The notes below the pieces were generated by a model that was not told the DNA's origin, searched no databases, and saw only the letters and a program-made list of their open reading frames with translations. 64,000 bases of DNA from Mortierella alpina (taxonomy: Eukaryota; Mortierellomycota; Mortierellomycetes; Mortierellales; Mortierellaceae). Made by a program: the position numbers and the translations under genes. The stretch is taken from positions 992,001-1,056,000 of the forward strand of contig JANATF010000010.1 in assembly GCA_029449245.1 (NCBI GenBank). The letters are read 5' to 3'. Numbering within the stretch: position 1 is the first letter of the stretch; every line of letters starts with the position of its first letter. Positions 12,760 to 24,484 of this stretch are shown in pieces.

Positions 12760-12879
12760 ATGAGCCCCATCGCTGGCAACGAGCAACTCGACGAGGCATC
12801 ATCACATACACCTGTCCAGCAGCAGCAACAAGTCGCTCATCTGTGCTCTAGAGATCACAGCGGGAAGGCACGAGTCTGA
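12760..12879 (+). other. Short upstream ORF (39 codons) before SEC31
   Basis: ATG at 12760 opens a 39-residue frame with a QQQQQ stretch, ending in TGA at 12877-12879. It sits 325 bases before the SEC31 start, within what is probably the 5' leader. It could be a regulatory uORF, part of a spliced leader, or chance. Confidence 0.25.
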
Positions 12880-13084
12880 TGATGAAAGGGGGGCAAACAC
12901 ACTCTTCCACACTCTCTTCACACTCCTCCCCCCTTTCCTGTCCATGGAAAAAGCGCTTCGGGGCATATGTGCTTATGCTGATGACACTCTCCTCGACTCC
13001 TTTTCCTTCTCTCGCATAGACGCTCTCTCCATCGTCAGGGTCAAGGACTTCTCCATCCACCACCATCTCAAATAGAGTCCAGCC

Positions 13085-16000
13085 ATGAGGCAAAAAACCA
13101 TCTCAAGGACCTCGACCTTCGCCTGGAGCCCTGGTCAGCATGCACCACTGCTCGCCACAGGAACCGTCGCCGGTGCATTCGATGCCAACTTCTCCAACAC
13201 CTCCCAGCTGGAGATCTTTGATCTCAACCTGACAGACAAGTCGCCAGATGCAGTGGAGCTGAGTCAGCCCGCCGGAGTGGTCTCTAGCAGTGCGAGGTAA
13301 GAGGAGCACAGATGGCCTTGCTTAGATATGAACACTCGACACATGCATATCAAATGGTCACTGAACTTGCTCTGCTCTGCTGTACTTGTAGATTCAACCG
13401 CTTGGCTTGGGCAAGTCCAACAGTCGACAGACCATATGGTGTGATTGCCGGAGGAATGGAGAATGGAGAGCTGAATCTCTGGGATGCGAACGCGATCCTC
13501 AACGGAAGGTGAGAAACATCCTTCTACACCTCCTCTGAAAAGGACACGAGATCTCGATCTCGTTCTATATAGTCCTAACACTCTCGAACCATTGTTTGCC
13601 TTGTACCGTCCTTGCCGACAACCGCCTTGTAAATCCTAGCGATGATGTCCTCTTCTCGAGACAGACAAACCATTCTGGCCCTGTCCGCGGATTGCACTTC
13701 AACCCCTTCCAGCAGAACCTACTCTCATCTGCATCCAGTAACGGCGAGGTAACAAACCAGCGCATCACAAGCACTTATGCCATATGTCCCCCTTCAAACT
13801 GCTTTCTCATGCACTCTTTCACACCCATTACTGCTGCTGAATAGATCTTTATCTGGGATCTCGGCAACTTGACAAAGCCTTATACGCCAGGCTCGAGATC
13901 TGCAAAGCTGGAGGACATCACCTGTGTCGCCTGGAACAACCACGTCCAACACATCTTGGCCACCAGCTCAACAACAGGATACACCGTCGTTTGGGATCTC
14001 AAGTCCAAGCGTGAGGTGCTCACCCTCTCCTATCCAGGAGCAAGCGTAGGAGGCATGGGAAGCATGGGCAACCTGGGACAAGGAGCCAGCCGACGTGGCA
14101 TCACGGCCATTGCCTGGAACCCTGATGTGGTAAGTCATACTGGTTTTCTTTCATCAAACATCAATTCAATATTTGGCAGTAAGGAGTCTGGCTAATGGAT
14201 TGCACATCACAAACCCTCTAGGCCACCCAAATCATCACAGCAACCGAGGACGACAACAACCCAGTCATTTTGGTTTGGGATCTTCGCTATGCCCATGCCC
14301 CTGAGAAGGTTCGTCAATTCAAAAACATATTTTTTTTCATAGCACGCTCGATCCGATCTGTCGAGAGATGACGTGCTAAACCTTCCTCTCCTCGAACCAT
14401 GAAAATGTGTATAGACCTTGACCGGACACACCAAAGGAATTCTGTCGCTGTCCTGGTGCCAGCAGGATTCTGAACTGCTTCTATCTGCAGGCAAGGACTG
14501 CCGGTCTCTCTGCTGGAACCCCAAATCAGGAGAGATCATTGGTGAGCTCCCTCCCAGCTCAAGCTGGACCTTCGACATCGACTGGTGCCCTCGCAATCCC
14601 GACTTGCTTGCATCCGCGTCGTTTGACGGAAAGATCAATGTTCACTCGATCCAGTCCACTCACGAAAGTGAATCGGCAGCGCCTAGCCATGCCCAGCAAG
14701 AGCCCCACGATCCATTTGCCCCTCAGCAATTCCAGACCCAGCCTACTGCACAGACCATCTCTCTGAAACAGCCTCCAAAGTGGCTCCGTCGCCCTGTAGG
14801 AGCGACATTCGGATTTGGAGGAAAGCTTGCCATCTTCAGGAACAGACCTGCCCCACCACTGAATCTGCCCCCTGGAGCAGCGGCTCCCGTAGGCATGCCA
14901 ACTAGCATCCCATCGGTCACTGTAGCCACTATTGTGACGGAACCCGACCTCGTGCAGCGCGCCACTGATCTCGAGCTGGCCTTGGAGACAAAGACCCTGG
15001 ACAAGTTTTGTGAAGGACGTAGTCAGGCTGGCCTCCCCACGTCAGAGTACTGGACTGTGCTGCGAGCACTCTTTGAGGCCAACCCTCGCGAGCAGCTGGT
15101 GCACCATCTCGGCTTTGACAAACAAGACATGGTTGACCAGGTCGCAGCACTAACCCGCCAGATGAGCATTGGCAGCAACCCCTCCATCACCTCGCCCAAA
15201 CCCGATGGAACACTCCACCAGGGTTTCCCGAATCAGAGCGCATCAACCACAGAAATGAACGCCTTGTTCTCAGGAGGCGGTACAGGTCACCAGGCAATCG
15301 ACGAGACCTTCAGTAACTACCCCGCAGTCCCAATCCCCACAGAGTCCAAGCCCAAGCCATTGAGCCCCTTCCACATCTACCCTGCATCGGACACTGATAT
15401 CGACAAAAAGATCACAAGATGTATTGTCGCGGGAGATTTTGATTCCGCCGTTAACGTGTGCTTGCACGATGGGCGCCTCTCCGATGCTCTCGTTCTTGCC
15501 ATCTGTGGCGGACCCGAATTGCTGGAGCGCACACAGAAGGCTTACTTTGAGCGCCGTGCTTCCTCCACCCCTTACATTCGCCTCTTGCAGAGTGTTGTGA
15601 CGGGCGACCTTGAGGATGTTGTGCGCAATGCCGATCTGGCAAACTGGCAGGAGATCGTTGTCATTCTCTGCACATTTGCTCGTCCTGACGAGTTTGGCAA
15701 GTTGTGTGAATCCCTTGGAAACAGGCTGGAGCAGCTCTACGTGACAAAGGCACATGCTGGAGAACCCGCAGACGATATTCGTGGTAACACTGTTCTTTGC
15801 TATTTGGCTGCTGGAAACCTGGAGCGTGTTGTCGCCATCTGGATCAAGGAACAGGAGGAGGAGAATGCCCGCAACGCCTACGAGCCCTCCGGCTCGGACT
15901 ATGAGCGCAATGCTCGCTCTCTGCAAGCCTTCATTGAGAAGGTTACAGTTTTCCGCAAGGCCATCGATTATGTCGATGTGGCCATTGCTGGTAATCCGAA

Positions 16001-18021
16001 CGAGGAGAATCCTGAGGAGCAAGACGGTCATCAGAAGCTTGCGGCCTTGTACGACAAGTACACAGAGTATGCCGAGATCATGGCTTCTCAGGGACGTTTG
16101 TCGACTGCGATCGAGTATCTGAACCTGACGCCCGTCGATTATCACAGCAAGGATACGCTGGCCGTGATGCGCGACAGGTTGTACCATTCCGGCGCTGATG
16201 TGAGCAAGGTCCAAGCTCCCGAGTTCCCATTCGAGCCATTGTACGTGTTGGCAGAAGGTGAATATCAACAGCAGCAGCAACAGCAACAGGAACAACAGCA
16301 ATACCAGGTTAGTCAGCAGCAACAGTACCCCGGCGGTCAGCAGCAGTACCAACAGAACCCGTACCAGCCCCAGCCGCAGCAGAATCTCTACCAGCCCAAC
16401 CAGTACCAGCCTCAGCAGCCTCAGCATCAGCAAACCCCCTATGGCGCAGCTCAAAACACATATGGAGTTCCCGCTGCCACTCCTTACGGAAACACTGGGT
16501 ACAATGCCCCCGGACACCAACAGCACCAACAGCCGTCGGTACTTCCTCCTCCTCCTACACAGTTTGGCGCCTATGCTCAGCAGAATGACCATCGTCCCAC
16601 TCAGCCCCCAGTGGCAAACAACCCCTATGCACCCCCTGCACCGACCTATGGCGGAGGATTCACCCAACCACCTGCGGCACCGCCCACGTTCAACCAGCCA
16701 GGCTACCCTGGTCAGCATGATGCCGGTCTGCAGCCACCTTACCAAGGCATTTACAACCACCAGCAGGCAAGTCCCGTGGAGAGGACGCGCTCAGCTGACC
16801 TGCCACCATCGCAGAGAAAGGACACTGGCAATTGGAACGACCCCCCACCAGTGCCTCTTGCCAATGCAACCAAGCGTGCTGCTGCAGCTGCAGCTGCTCT
16901 GAACAAGACCCAATTCAGCTCACCTTTCCCCGGCAGCCCTGCCCCCGGCAATAGCCCCATGGGCAACACTCCTCCACCACAGACAGGCTACGGCCAGCCT
17001 CCTCAGCAGTCGGCGCTTCCTCCTCCCCCCATGATGGGTGCCCGCCCCCCTGCAACTGCATCGCCATATTCTCCTGTGCCTGCGGCTTCGCATCTGCCCC
17101 CGCCCCCAGCTGCCAATCAGGCAGGAGCCATGTCGCCTCGTTATACTAACCAACGGGCACAGCCTTCGCCGTACCAGAACTTTGGAGGAAGCCAGGGCAA
17201 CCTCTTGGGTGCAGGAGGACCTCCCCAACCCACCAATGCCTATGGCCAGCCTCCTCAGCAGCAACAACAACAACAGCAGCAGCAACAACAACAATATCAG
17301 CCGCAGCAGAACTACAACCAGGCCTCACCCAACGCCAACCCATATGCCCCACCGCAGCAGAACGCAGGACCAATGGGAGGCATGGCCAGTGGTATGCCCC
17401 AGGTGCTCCAGCAACGCCCCTTGACACCAGCAGCACCCCCTACGCCTCCTGAGCCTGTCAAGTCAAGACATCGTACGTCCACTAGCTACCAATTTGTTTG
17501 CCTGTCCATGAAATGCTGTTTGACGTAGGATTCTGGACACTCACTGACCACTCTTCTCTGGGAAAATAGCTCTTGGTGATAGGGCTCATATCCCTGCCAG
17601 TCAAAAGCTGATTTTCACGGTGCTCGCTAGTGAGCTCGCGCTGGCACGGCAACATGCCACGGTAAGCGAAAAGTGCATCATTCCACTCATTTGTTGTAGC
17701 TCTGAAAATATGAAAATGGAATGCTTATCTAATTGACAATTCTGATAATATGTCGTGATTCTATGATTCTAGCCTGCGGCCAAGAGACCCCTGGATGACG
17801 CAGAAAAGAAGTTGAACGTTTTATTTGACATGCTAAATAACGAAGAGGTTTCTGCACCCGTGGTGGAGCAGATGTTGCTGTTGTCGCAGGCGCTGCAGGC
17901 CAAGAACTACAACTCTGCGTACCAGATCCACCTGGAGTTGCACTCGACGCGCACGGACGAGGTGTCGAGCTGGATGACAGGAGTGAAGCGTTTGATTGTC
18001 GACAATGCCAGGATCCAATAA
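13085..18021 (+). CDS. SEC31: SEC31, outer-coat subunit of COPII vesicles
   Basis: Eight exons: 13085-13296, 13392-13508, 13640-13748, 13845-14129, 14222-14308, 14415-17472, 17570-17661 and 17773-18021, giving 1402 residues. The start is typical ([10 protein letters not shown]). Residues 1 to about 350 form a WD40 propeller with several GH...WD units; [10 protein letters not shown] and [12 protein letters not shown] are canonical blades. An alpha-solenoid (ACE1) follows to about 870. About 886-1290 is a Pro/Gln/Tyr-rich linker containing poly-Q and PPP tracts that in the family binds SEC23. The last 110 residues are the C-terminal helical domain. SEC31 with SEC13 forms the cage that drives ER-to-Golgi vesicle budding. 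The length is somewhat above yeast (1273), mostly in the linker. Confidence 0.95.
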
Positions 18022-18497
18022 CACCAGTAAAAGGCGAGGTCGTTAACTGTTAACAATGGTGCGACGACGTTAAGTGGACGAGGATAACGAGGATGACGAG
18101 AATGACGAGAACAGGGATGGGAGAGACTGATAGTCGCAGATTCTGTAATGATTGCCCCCAGTTTGAAATGAGAATAAACAAATAAAAAAAACCTCACCAC
18201 CCCAAAGCACGAAAAAAAAAAAGATACGGACTTTGTCAACGCTCCAAGAAGCTGCTGAGGAGCGTTCAGTAAGTGTCGGGCCGTCTTTCCTTACATGAAC
18301 GCGGTGAGACACGAACAACTGCTTTACGCGGTTTGCTATCCGGTCTCACTCCAATTTTTTTTCATGCATGAAATCCCTCCCTTTTCCCTATTTAATTGCT
18401 GCCTCCTCATCTCCAACTTCTCAACCACCCACCCTTGAACACTCAAAACAACCAAGCAAGCACACAGGCTAGTAAACCAACCAAAAAAAAAACAAAA
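18022..18497. other. Intergenic region, promoter of the SDR gene
   Basis: 3' flank of SEC31 and a leader before 18498 that contains a CTATTTAA element near 18388 and an A-rich stretch just before the ATG. No gene is seen. Confidence 0.5.
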
Positions 18498-19292
18498 ATG
18501 AGTCAAGCCATGTCCTCCAACGCCAAGAATGCCGCGTGCGCGCCACCACAGAATATGGTCGGCAAGGTCGCGTTCATCACTGGATCCGCCAAGAACATGG
18601 GCAAGCAGTTTGCACTTGCGCTGGCGCGCCATGGTTGCGATGTCGTGATCCACCATCGCAAAGATGGAGCCGAGGCCGAGAAGACTGCTCAAGAGATTCA
18701 GGCGCTCGGACGCAAGGCCCTCATTATCCAGGGTGAGCTCACGTCTGTGGCCGGTATCGAACAGATCTTTAAACAGATCTTGAGCACGTTTGGACACATT
18801 GATATTGTGGTCAACAATGCGGGCATGGTTCTCAAGAAACCCATGACACAGATCTCGGAGGCCGAGTACGATCAGGTGTTCAACATCAATGCCAAGGTAC
18901 CCTTCTTTGTCATGAAGGAATGCGCCAAGCATATGGCGGACAATGGCCGAGTGATCAACATTGGAACGACGTTGTTGGCGATTACGACGGGGGAGTACTC
19001 GGCGTATGCGGGATCCAAGGCGCCTTTGGAGGACTTTACGAGAGCGATGGCCAAAGAGGTGGGTGCACGCGGCATTACGGTGAACACGATCGCGCCAGGA
19101 CCGATTGATACGCCGTTCTTTTATGGACAGGAGACCAAGGAGTCGGCAGCATTTTTTGCGTCGCTGAGCGTGGCGGGTCGTCTTGGCGAAGTCAAGGACG
19201 TGGTACCCGTGGTGGAGTTTCTTGCTTCTCCTGAGGCTCAATGGATCACGGCCCAGACTCTCTTTGTGAACGGTGGTGTCACTGCCCGTTAA
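18498..19292 (+). CDS. SDR-family oxidoreductase, bacterial-like, intronless
   Basis: A single exon encodes 264 residues. The start at 18498 follows an A-rich leader; the frame is open further upstream but contains no better ATG context. The Rossmann nucleotide site is TGSAKNMG (residues 29-35 region), NNAG is at 106-109, and the active-site YxxxK is Tyr170/Lys174. The serine usually 13 residues before the tyrosine is Thr157 here (GTTLL). A C-terminal APGPIDTPFFYGQE segment (from about 199) and the ending FVNGG resemble a group of bacterial SDRs that I recall with the same FFYGQE motif. The substrate is unknown; 3-oxoacyl-ACP reductase-like naming would only reflect the fold. Intronless in an intron-rich region. 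Confidence 0.85.
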   Translation: MSQAMSSNAKNAACAPPQNMVGKVAFITGSAKNMGKQFALALARHGCDVVIHHRKDGAEAEKTAQEIQALGRKALIIQGELTSVAGIEQIFKQILSTFGHIDIVVNNAGMVLKKPMTQISEAEYDQVFNINAKVPFFVMKECAKHMADNGRVINIGTTLLAITTGEYSAYAGSKAPLEDFTRAMAKEVGARGITVNTIAPGPIDTPFFYGQETKESAAFFASLSVAGRLGEVKDVVPVVEFLASPEAQWITAQTLFVNGGVTAR

Positions 19293-20036
19293 GAGAGCGA
19301 AAAATAACCCCTCAATACTACAAGAGGGAGAGAAACTAGAAGCCATTCCCTCTTTGACTGTCATGAACAAAATAAATAGCCCTAGGCGGGAGGTAGGCCA
19401 TGTGGAGAGTACGGGTCCGCCGCTTATTTCAACTCGCACTCTCATATGCTTTCCAGGGAGTGGTGTCAGTCACCAATCTTTGACACACTTCCATGCGGGT
19501 ACCTACGGCGTTGTAGCCCTGATCCATCAAGAGTTGTAAGATGGAGCACCATTGCGCGTCTCGCGTCGCGTTCTAGATGGGCCAAAAGTTACCCGTCAAT
19601 GCCACCAGTTACGACGACACTCGTCTGTGTCCCTCAGGTCGTGGTAACACACGCGTTGTGGTCGAGCCTCTGTCTCAGCCAACGCGTCGATCGACGAATG
19701 GGGATCGACATGCCGACTCTTACCACTTGCATACTTGTATGGTGATCAGCAACCTTCTGCCGTTCACCGACACGTTTGTGACCCCAGCAGCAGTATGACT
19801 TTTTTTTATGCTAGTGCTGGATGCCCTCAGGTGTTGTGCAAGGACATGCTCCAACAGGTAGGTCGGTTCTACTGCAGACCATCCGCACCAGCCCCTGCCA
19901 CACCCCCTTTTCTCTCGCTTGTTCCTGTCTCCTTGCGCTCGTCCCATTAGCTCACTCCACTTTTTGCATCTTTTGTTTTATTTCTTGACCATCACAATTC
20001 CCATTCCAACACCTCTAACAAGCACTTCCCCACATC
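19293..20036. other. Intergenic region, promoter of the tubby-like gene
   Basis: AATAAA-like signal near 19369 for the SDR gene, then about 650 bases with no recognisable gene and a pyrimidine-rich leader before 20037. Confidence 0.5.
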
Positions 20037-21719
20037 ATGGCACACTTCATCCCACTCTCTGGCCCATCCGCCGAATCAGCCCTGACGTCTAATGCTCCCG
20101 CATCCTCGGTCTCTGCAGCCTATCCATACGCAACCGCAGCCTACGACGAGGACGAGGACGAGGACGAGGACGACTTTGCGGACCTCAACGCAGCCAGTGT
20201 GAATAATCACTCCCACGAGCTCGGTAGCCCGTCCCACCCGGGCTTGGATGACACTTACTCAGCCCTGGTCCAGCCCGCTCCTAGCCCGCTCCCAGAGCCC
20301 TATATCATTAACCAGCCCAACACCCATGATACCCCGGCTTTCAGCTTTGGGACGCAATTGGACCTGATCTCGCCAAAATTGCTTCACGATACAGTCATGT
20401 CGTAAGATATAGACAGCAGCACCTTTCTCTTTTTTTTTTTTTTTTTCTCTTTCTCTTTTTTTGCCCGCTCTCTTCGATGCTGAATACCGTCTAACTTGCG
20501 TTGATGGGTGGTGGTGTGATTAGGCCAGTACCGCAGGGGAAAAAATTCATGTGCGGAATCGTGCGCAAGAACGAGGGGATGGACAAGCGCATGTACCCGA
20601 CCTACGAGTTGTATCTGGAGGAGCCCACGTCTCAAGGAAGAGTGTTCTTGCTCCGGGCCACGAAACGAAAGCGTTCGCGTGGATCGTATTATGCCATCAC
20701 CAGTGATATGGACAACCTCTGCGATTATGATCAACGGGCCAGCGACACCAAGTATGGTGTCCTCGGAAAGTTGCGGTCCAACTTTTTGGGCACCGCATTT
20801 AATGTGTATTCCAATGGACGGAACCCGTTCTCGGGAGGGGAAAATGTTGGGCCCGCCCAAGCAGCGACGACGGCCCAGATGTCGGCTGCCGAGGCCGAGA
20901 TGAAGAAAATCAAGGATAACAAGAACAAGAGTTTGCCTGTCCGACAGGAGCTGGGTGCGGTTATCTATGTAAAGCGACTCGCCCTGGTGCTATATCGAAC
21001 CGCAATTGACACATTGTATGGGTGTTTGTTTTTTGTCCAACGACTGATTCCAAGACTATTGTTTTTTTCCCCCTTCGCTCAAGTAGAACCCAAATGTGTT
21101 GGGTCTGAAGGGCCCACGAAAGATGACAATCTTGATGAACACCATGACAAGCGAGGGGCATATGGTGGAACGCAGGCCTACACAAACCAAGGATACGTTG
21201 ATCGGTCGAATGACAGCAGGCGATACCACCGATCTCTTGGTGTTGCGCAACAAGAGTCCACAGTGGAATGATGGTAATTTTCTACCGGATAACATGCCCT
21301 TTGCAGTGCGCTGGACCGCGGATCATTTACGAGTGCTAATTTTTTTTTTGTGGCGGGGTGTCTACTAGATACAAATTCGTTTGTCCTGAACTTTGGAGGT
21401 CGTGTGTCGTTGGCGTCCGTCAAGAACTTTCAGATTGTCCATGACAACGACTGTAAGCACTATAGGCATGAAGAGGTGATGGCGTAGGGGGGTTTTGTGC
21501 ATTGTGCAAGCAACTAATTGTTCTCGCTTCCACAACTAACATTTCATTCATATATCCATATACTATTCTTTCTTCGCGACCAAAGTGGACTATATTATCA
21601 TGCAGTTTGGAAGGACTTCGCAGGACAATTTCACTATGGATTGCCAATACCCAATGACGCCCTTCCAGGCATTTGCGTTTGCTCTCACCAGCTTTGATGC
21701 CAAGCTGGCCTGCGAATAA
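20037..21719 (+). CDS. Tubby-domain (TULP-like) protein
   Basis: Five exons: 20037-20401, 20524-20968, 21087-21273, 21369-21452 and 21586-21719, giving 404 residues. The first 120 residues are disordered with an acidic run ([10 protein letters not shown]). The rest is a tubby C-terminal barrel: it starts at [15 protein letters not shown], continues through [19 protein letters not shown], and closes with the near-invariant family ending (MQFGR...FTMDCQYP...[14 protein letters not shown]). Tubby domains bind PI(4,5)P2 at the plasma membrane and in animals couple membrane signals to the nucleus or carry cargo into cilia. The fungal role is not established. A linker of about 30 residues interrupts the barrel near 245-265. 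The stop is 68 bases from the end of the convergent TLDc gene. Confidence 0.92.
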
Positions 21720-21787
21720 ATAAATAAATACGCTGTAATTACAGAAAGATACCTTTATTCTTCGACAAAAGACTCCCAGTAGCACAT

Positions 21788-24005
21788 CTAGTCGCTCTCG
21801 TAGACATTCTCTGGAGCTCGCACGTCCTTGGAATACATTTTGCGATTCGCCATTTCTAGCAGTGCAACAGCGTCTGGGTGTGCTTCCATGGCGGAGTGTT
21901 TGGGTTCCTCGTTGCGATCTATGACAGAAGGATGAACTTGCCAAACTGTGGGGGGTTGGGGTTGTTTTTTTTGTAAAGAGGTATCGACCATGGCATTAAT
22001 ATGGATGCAAAACGCTAACACACAATTGAAACGTAGGAAATATAGTGTTCCTCTTTTACCTTCCATTTCATCCAGCCTAAAGTTTTGCTGTTTCGAAAGT
22101 CGTGGGGATTGAAAGGTGGAGCAGAGCGGCTCTGCTGCCGATTGTCCCGTCTGGAAATCACTCGCCAACCAAAGTCCAAAATATCGAAGTTGTCCGCCAA
22201 AGCCCATACCTAAAATATATCCACCAAGAGAAATAGAAAAGAGAGATAAGTCACTCTACAATTAGATGCCTTGGTGTATACCACGCTCTTGCTATTTGTA
22301 GGTTGGAAAGCCACGCCCATTACCATTGGGAAGGGTCTTGGTGCCAGAGTCCAAATACTGGTAATTGGAGTTCAATTTGCTAGGCCGATAGATCCTGAAT
22401 TGGGGTCGAATCGTAAACAAGAAACTTCTGTCCGTTCCATAAAACTTGGGCCCTTGTTCCCAGTCCTGATCCGCGTACGCTCCAAAGATGTATCCATCCT
22501 CATCCTTCATCACGACCAGCGTTGGGCCCTGATACGCAATCTTTTGCAACAAGGTCGAAAATGACGCGCCCGAAGTCCTGGACGAGAACAAGAGCCGTAA
22601 TGGTGGCGTCGGTCGAACAGAGTCATTCAAATTCAACCCATCACCTGAGCTTGATCCAGCACCAGCACCAGCTCCTTGCTTGAAGCCATGTGTCGACGAT
22701 GATGATGGTAGTTTTGGCGAGGACGTGTTTCCGATCACAGGTGTCGGCAGTGCATACCGAAGCTGAAAGAAATCCGCAACGCTCAATAGGCGTGAAAAAC
22801 GAGGTGCTACATCAAGACCTCCCTTAATCCTGGGCGCAATGAAATTCCTCTGACAAAGTTTGTTCTCCAGTTCCATGGGCAGTTTGATCCTTTTCGAGGG
22901 AGTATCGCTGCTGCTCAAATCTGCTCCTGCTGCTGTTGCTGCTGTTGTCGCCATGCTTGGTAAAGTCGACGAACCAAGAAAGAGGTTCCTGATCAGGATT
23001 GTAAACATGATCTGGTATTCGACTGTGCGCTGGTACCAGTTCAGGAATGCAGATCGGCTCAGTTCCTTGCTGCTCGGGTTCCCCTGCGTATCGCGCTTTT
23101 GTGCCGCCTCTAACCAGTCCCGTGCAGCTTTGCTCTTTGGCCCAGTCCTTGTCTCTCTGCTTTTTTTTTCTTGCGCTTTCGCGTCATTGTCCTCGTCCTC
23201 GTCTTCGTCCTTATCATCCTCAAAGTCATCATATTCATTGTCAGCTTCCAAATGTCTCGTCAGCAAAAACTCGGCCGTGGCCTCCACATCCTTCTCTGGA
23301 ATCTCCTTCCATGAAGCGACCTCACCCGCCAACCAAAAGACCATCGCCGCTCTCGTGATGTTGCCAACAAAACTCTCCAGGGAGGCGTCGTGGGTCTGAA
23401 GCATGAAACTAAGTCCTGCCTGTTCCTCAATGCTCGTCTTTGACAACCGGTGGATGGTCATGACCCAGCCATACTTGGAGATCCGCGAGGAAGCGTCCAC
23501 AGAGGTAGACCTTGTCACGACACTTCGCCTTTTGTTCTTGTTCGCGTTGCTACTTGAGCTATGGTTGCTGTTGCTGATGTTTTCACTACTAACGCCGGCC
23601 CCGCCTGCTGCTGCTGCTGCAGACGCGGAGGTGATATCCTCGTTCGGCTGGTGGATCGTTGAGTGCATCTGCATGGTGACTCTGAAGCAGGTGAGCAGGG
23701 TAGGTGGAAGCAGAGGTCCAAAGTAGGCGTTGAACTGTTGTGGGTCGATCGAATGTTCATCGTGCGACGGCGATCGTTCGTTTCCTGGTCTTTTGCAAAG
23801 GGTCTCAAAGAGACTGAGAAGGTGTTCGCGCTCTTGGCCGGGAAAGTCGGATAGACAGGCCTCTACCGCAGTGTCCTGTTTGCTAGGCTGTGACCCTAGA
23901 CGTTAGGTTCGAAGGGTGGGCGAGGGAGGCAAAAAAGTGTCAGCTCGAGTTTTTCGCGTAGCAGTAATGCACTTCATGGGCCGTGCAGCAGTGCAGCTTA
24001 CCCAT
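21788..24005 (-). CDS. TLDc-domain protein, MEAK7-like, predicted N-myristoylated
   Basis: Four exons: 24005-24002 (only ATGG), 23895-22324, 22209-22060 and 21945-21788, giving 627 residues. Splicing the tiny first exon gives the N-terminus MGSQPSKQ, a good N-myristoylation signal as in animal MEAK7 (MGNSRSR). A helical N-terminal region (LLSLFETLCKRP), a middle region with an acidic run (about 220-240), and a C-terminal TLDc domain follow. The domain starts at about 420 (LRLLFSSRTSGASFSTLLQKI) and contains the typical DEDGYIFGAYADQDW and GFGGQLRYFGLWL segments. MEAK7 activates an alternative mTOR pathway at lysosomes in mammals; fungal relatives (RTC5 type) may bind the vacuolar V-ATPase. 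Which applies here is inference. Without the ATGG exon the next in-frame Met lies well inside the conserved region. Confidence 0.82.
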
Positions 24006-24484
24006 TATGAAGTGCGATGGAGTTGACTTTCGGGTGTGCGAAAGGAAGGGAATGCAAGGCCTAGAGAATAGGGGGTAAGGAGAAGAGGATGGTGTTCGAA
24101 GGTGAAGAAAAGAGCTGGATGAAGCGAATGTACGAGAGTGAGGGAGAAAAAAAAGGGTCGAGGTGCGCTCCCCTTTCATCATCGTCATAGTCCCCAACAA
24201 CCGCTGCAGGGAACAATACATCAGCGGACACGGTGCAGACGAGCACAGTGACACGCCATGTCAGGCGCAAGTGGAGGCCCCACTACCCATGGCCAGGACC
24301 CCAAGGTCGAGGACAAACTGCAAACCATATACCACAGCAGGAGATAGGGTGGATATGAAGGTGTTTCTACTGTTTTTTCATGTTTGTTCTCTACACAATT
24401 GTGTCTATCTCCCACTCCAACCTCCCCCTCAAATGTGGTGTTTGTGTTCATTATAATTATGTCGCGCTCTCTCCTTTGCCTGGC
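24006..24484. other. Intergenic region between two minus-strand genes
   Basis: 3' flank of NDUFS1 and 5' flank of the MEAK7-like gene. No gene is recognised. Confidence 0.5.

Larger units (their letters stand above)
11270..13084. other. Intergenic region with SEC31 upstream DNA and a Sel1 relic
   Basis: About 1.8 kb. The part near the seven-helix gene is its promoter. A Sel1-repeat relic lies at about 12141-12290, a pyrimidine-rich stretch at 12480-12700, and a short upstream ORF at 12760. Nothing else is recognised. Confidence 0.5.

Noticed and set aside
15270-16760. 496-codon minus-strand open frame
   Set aside because: Exactly antisense to the large SEC31 exon; leucine/valine-rich composition is the mirror of its codon use and no family is recognisable.
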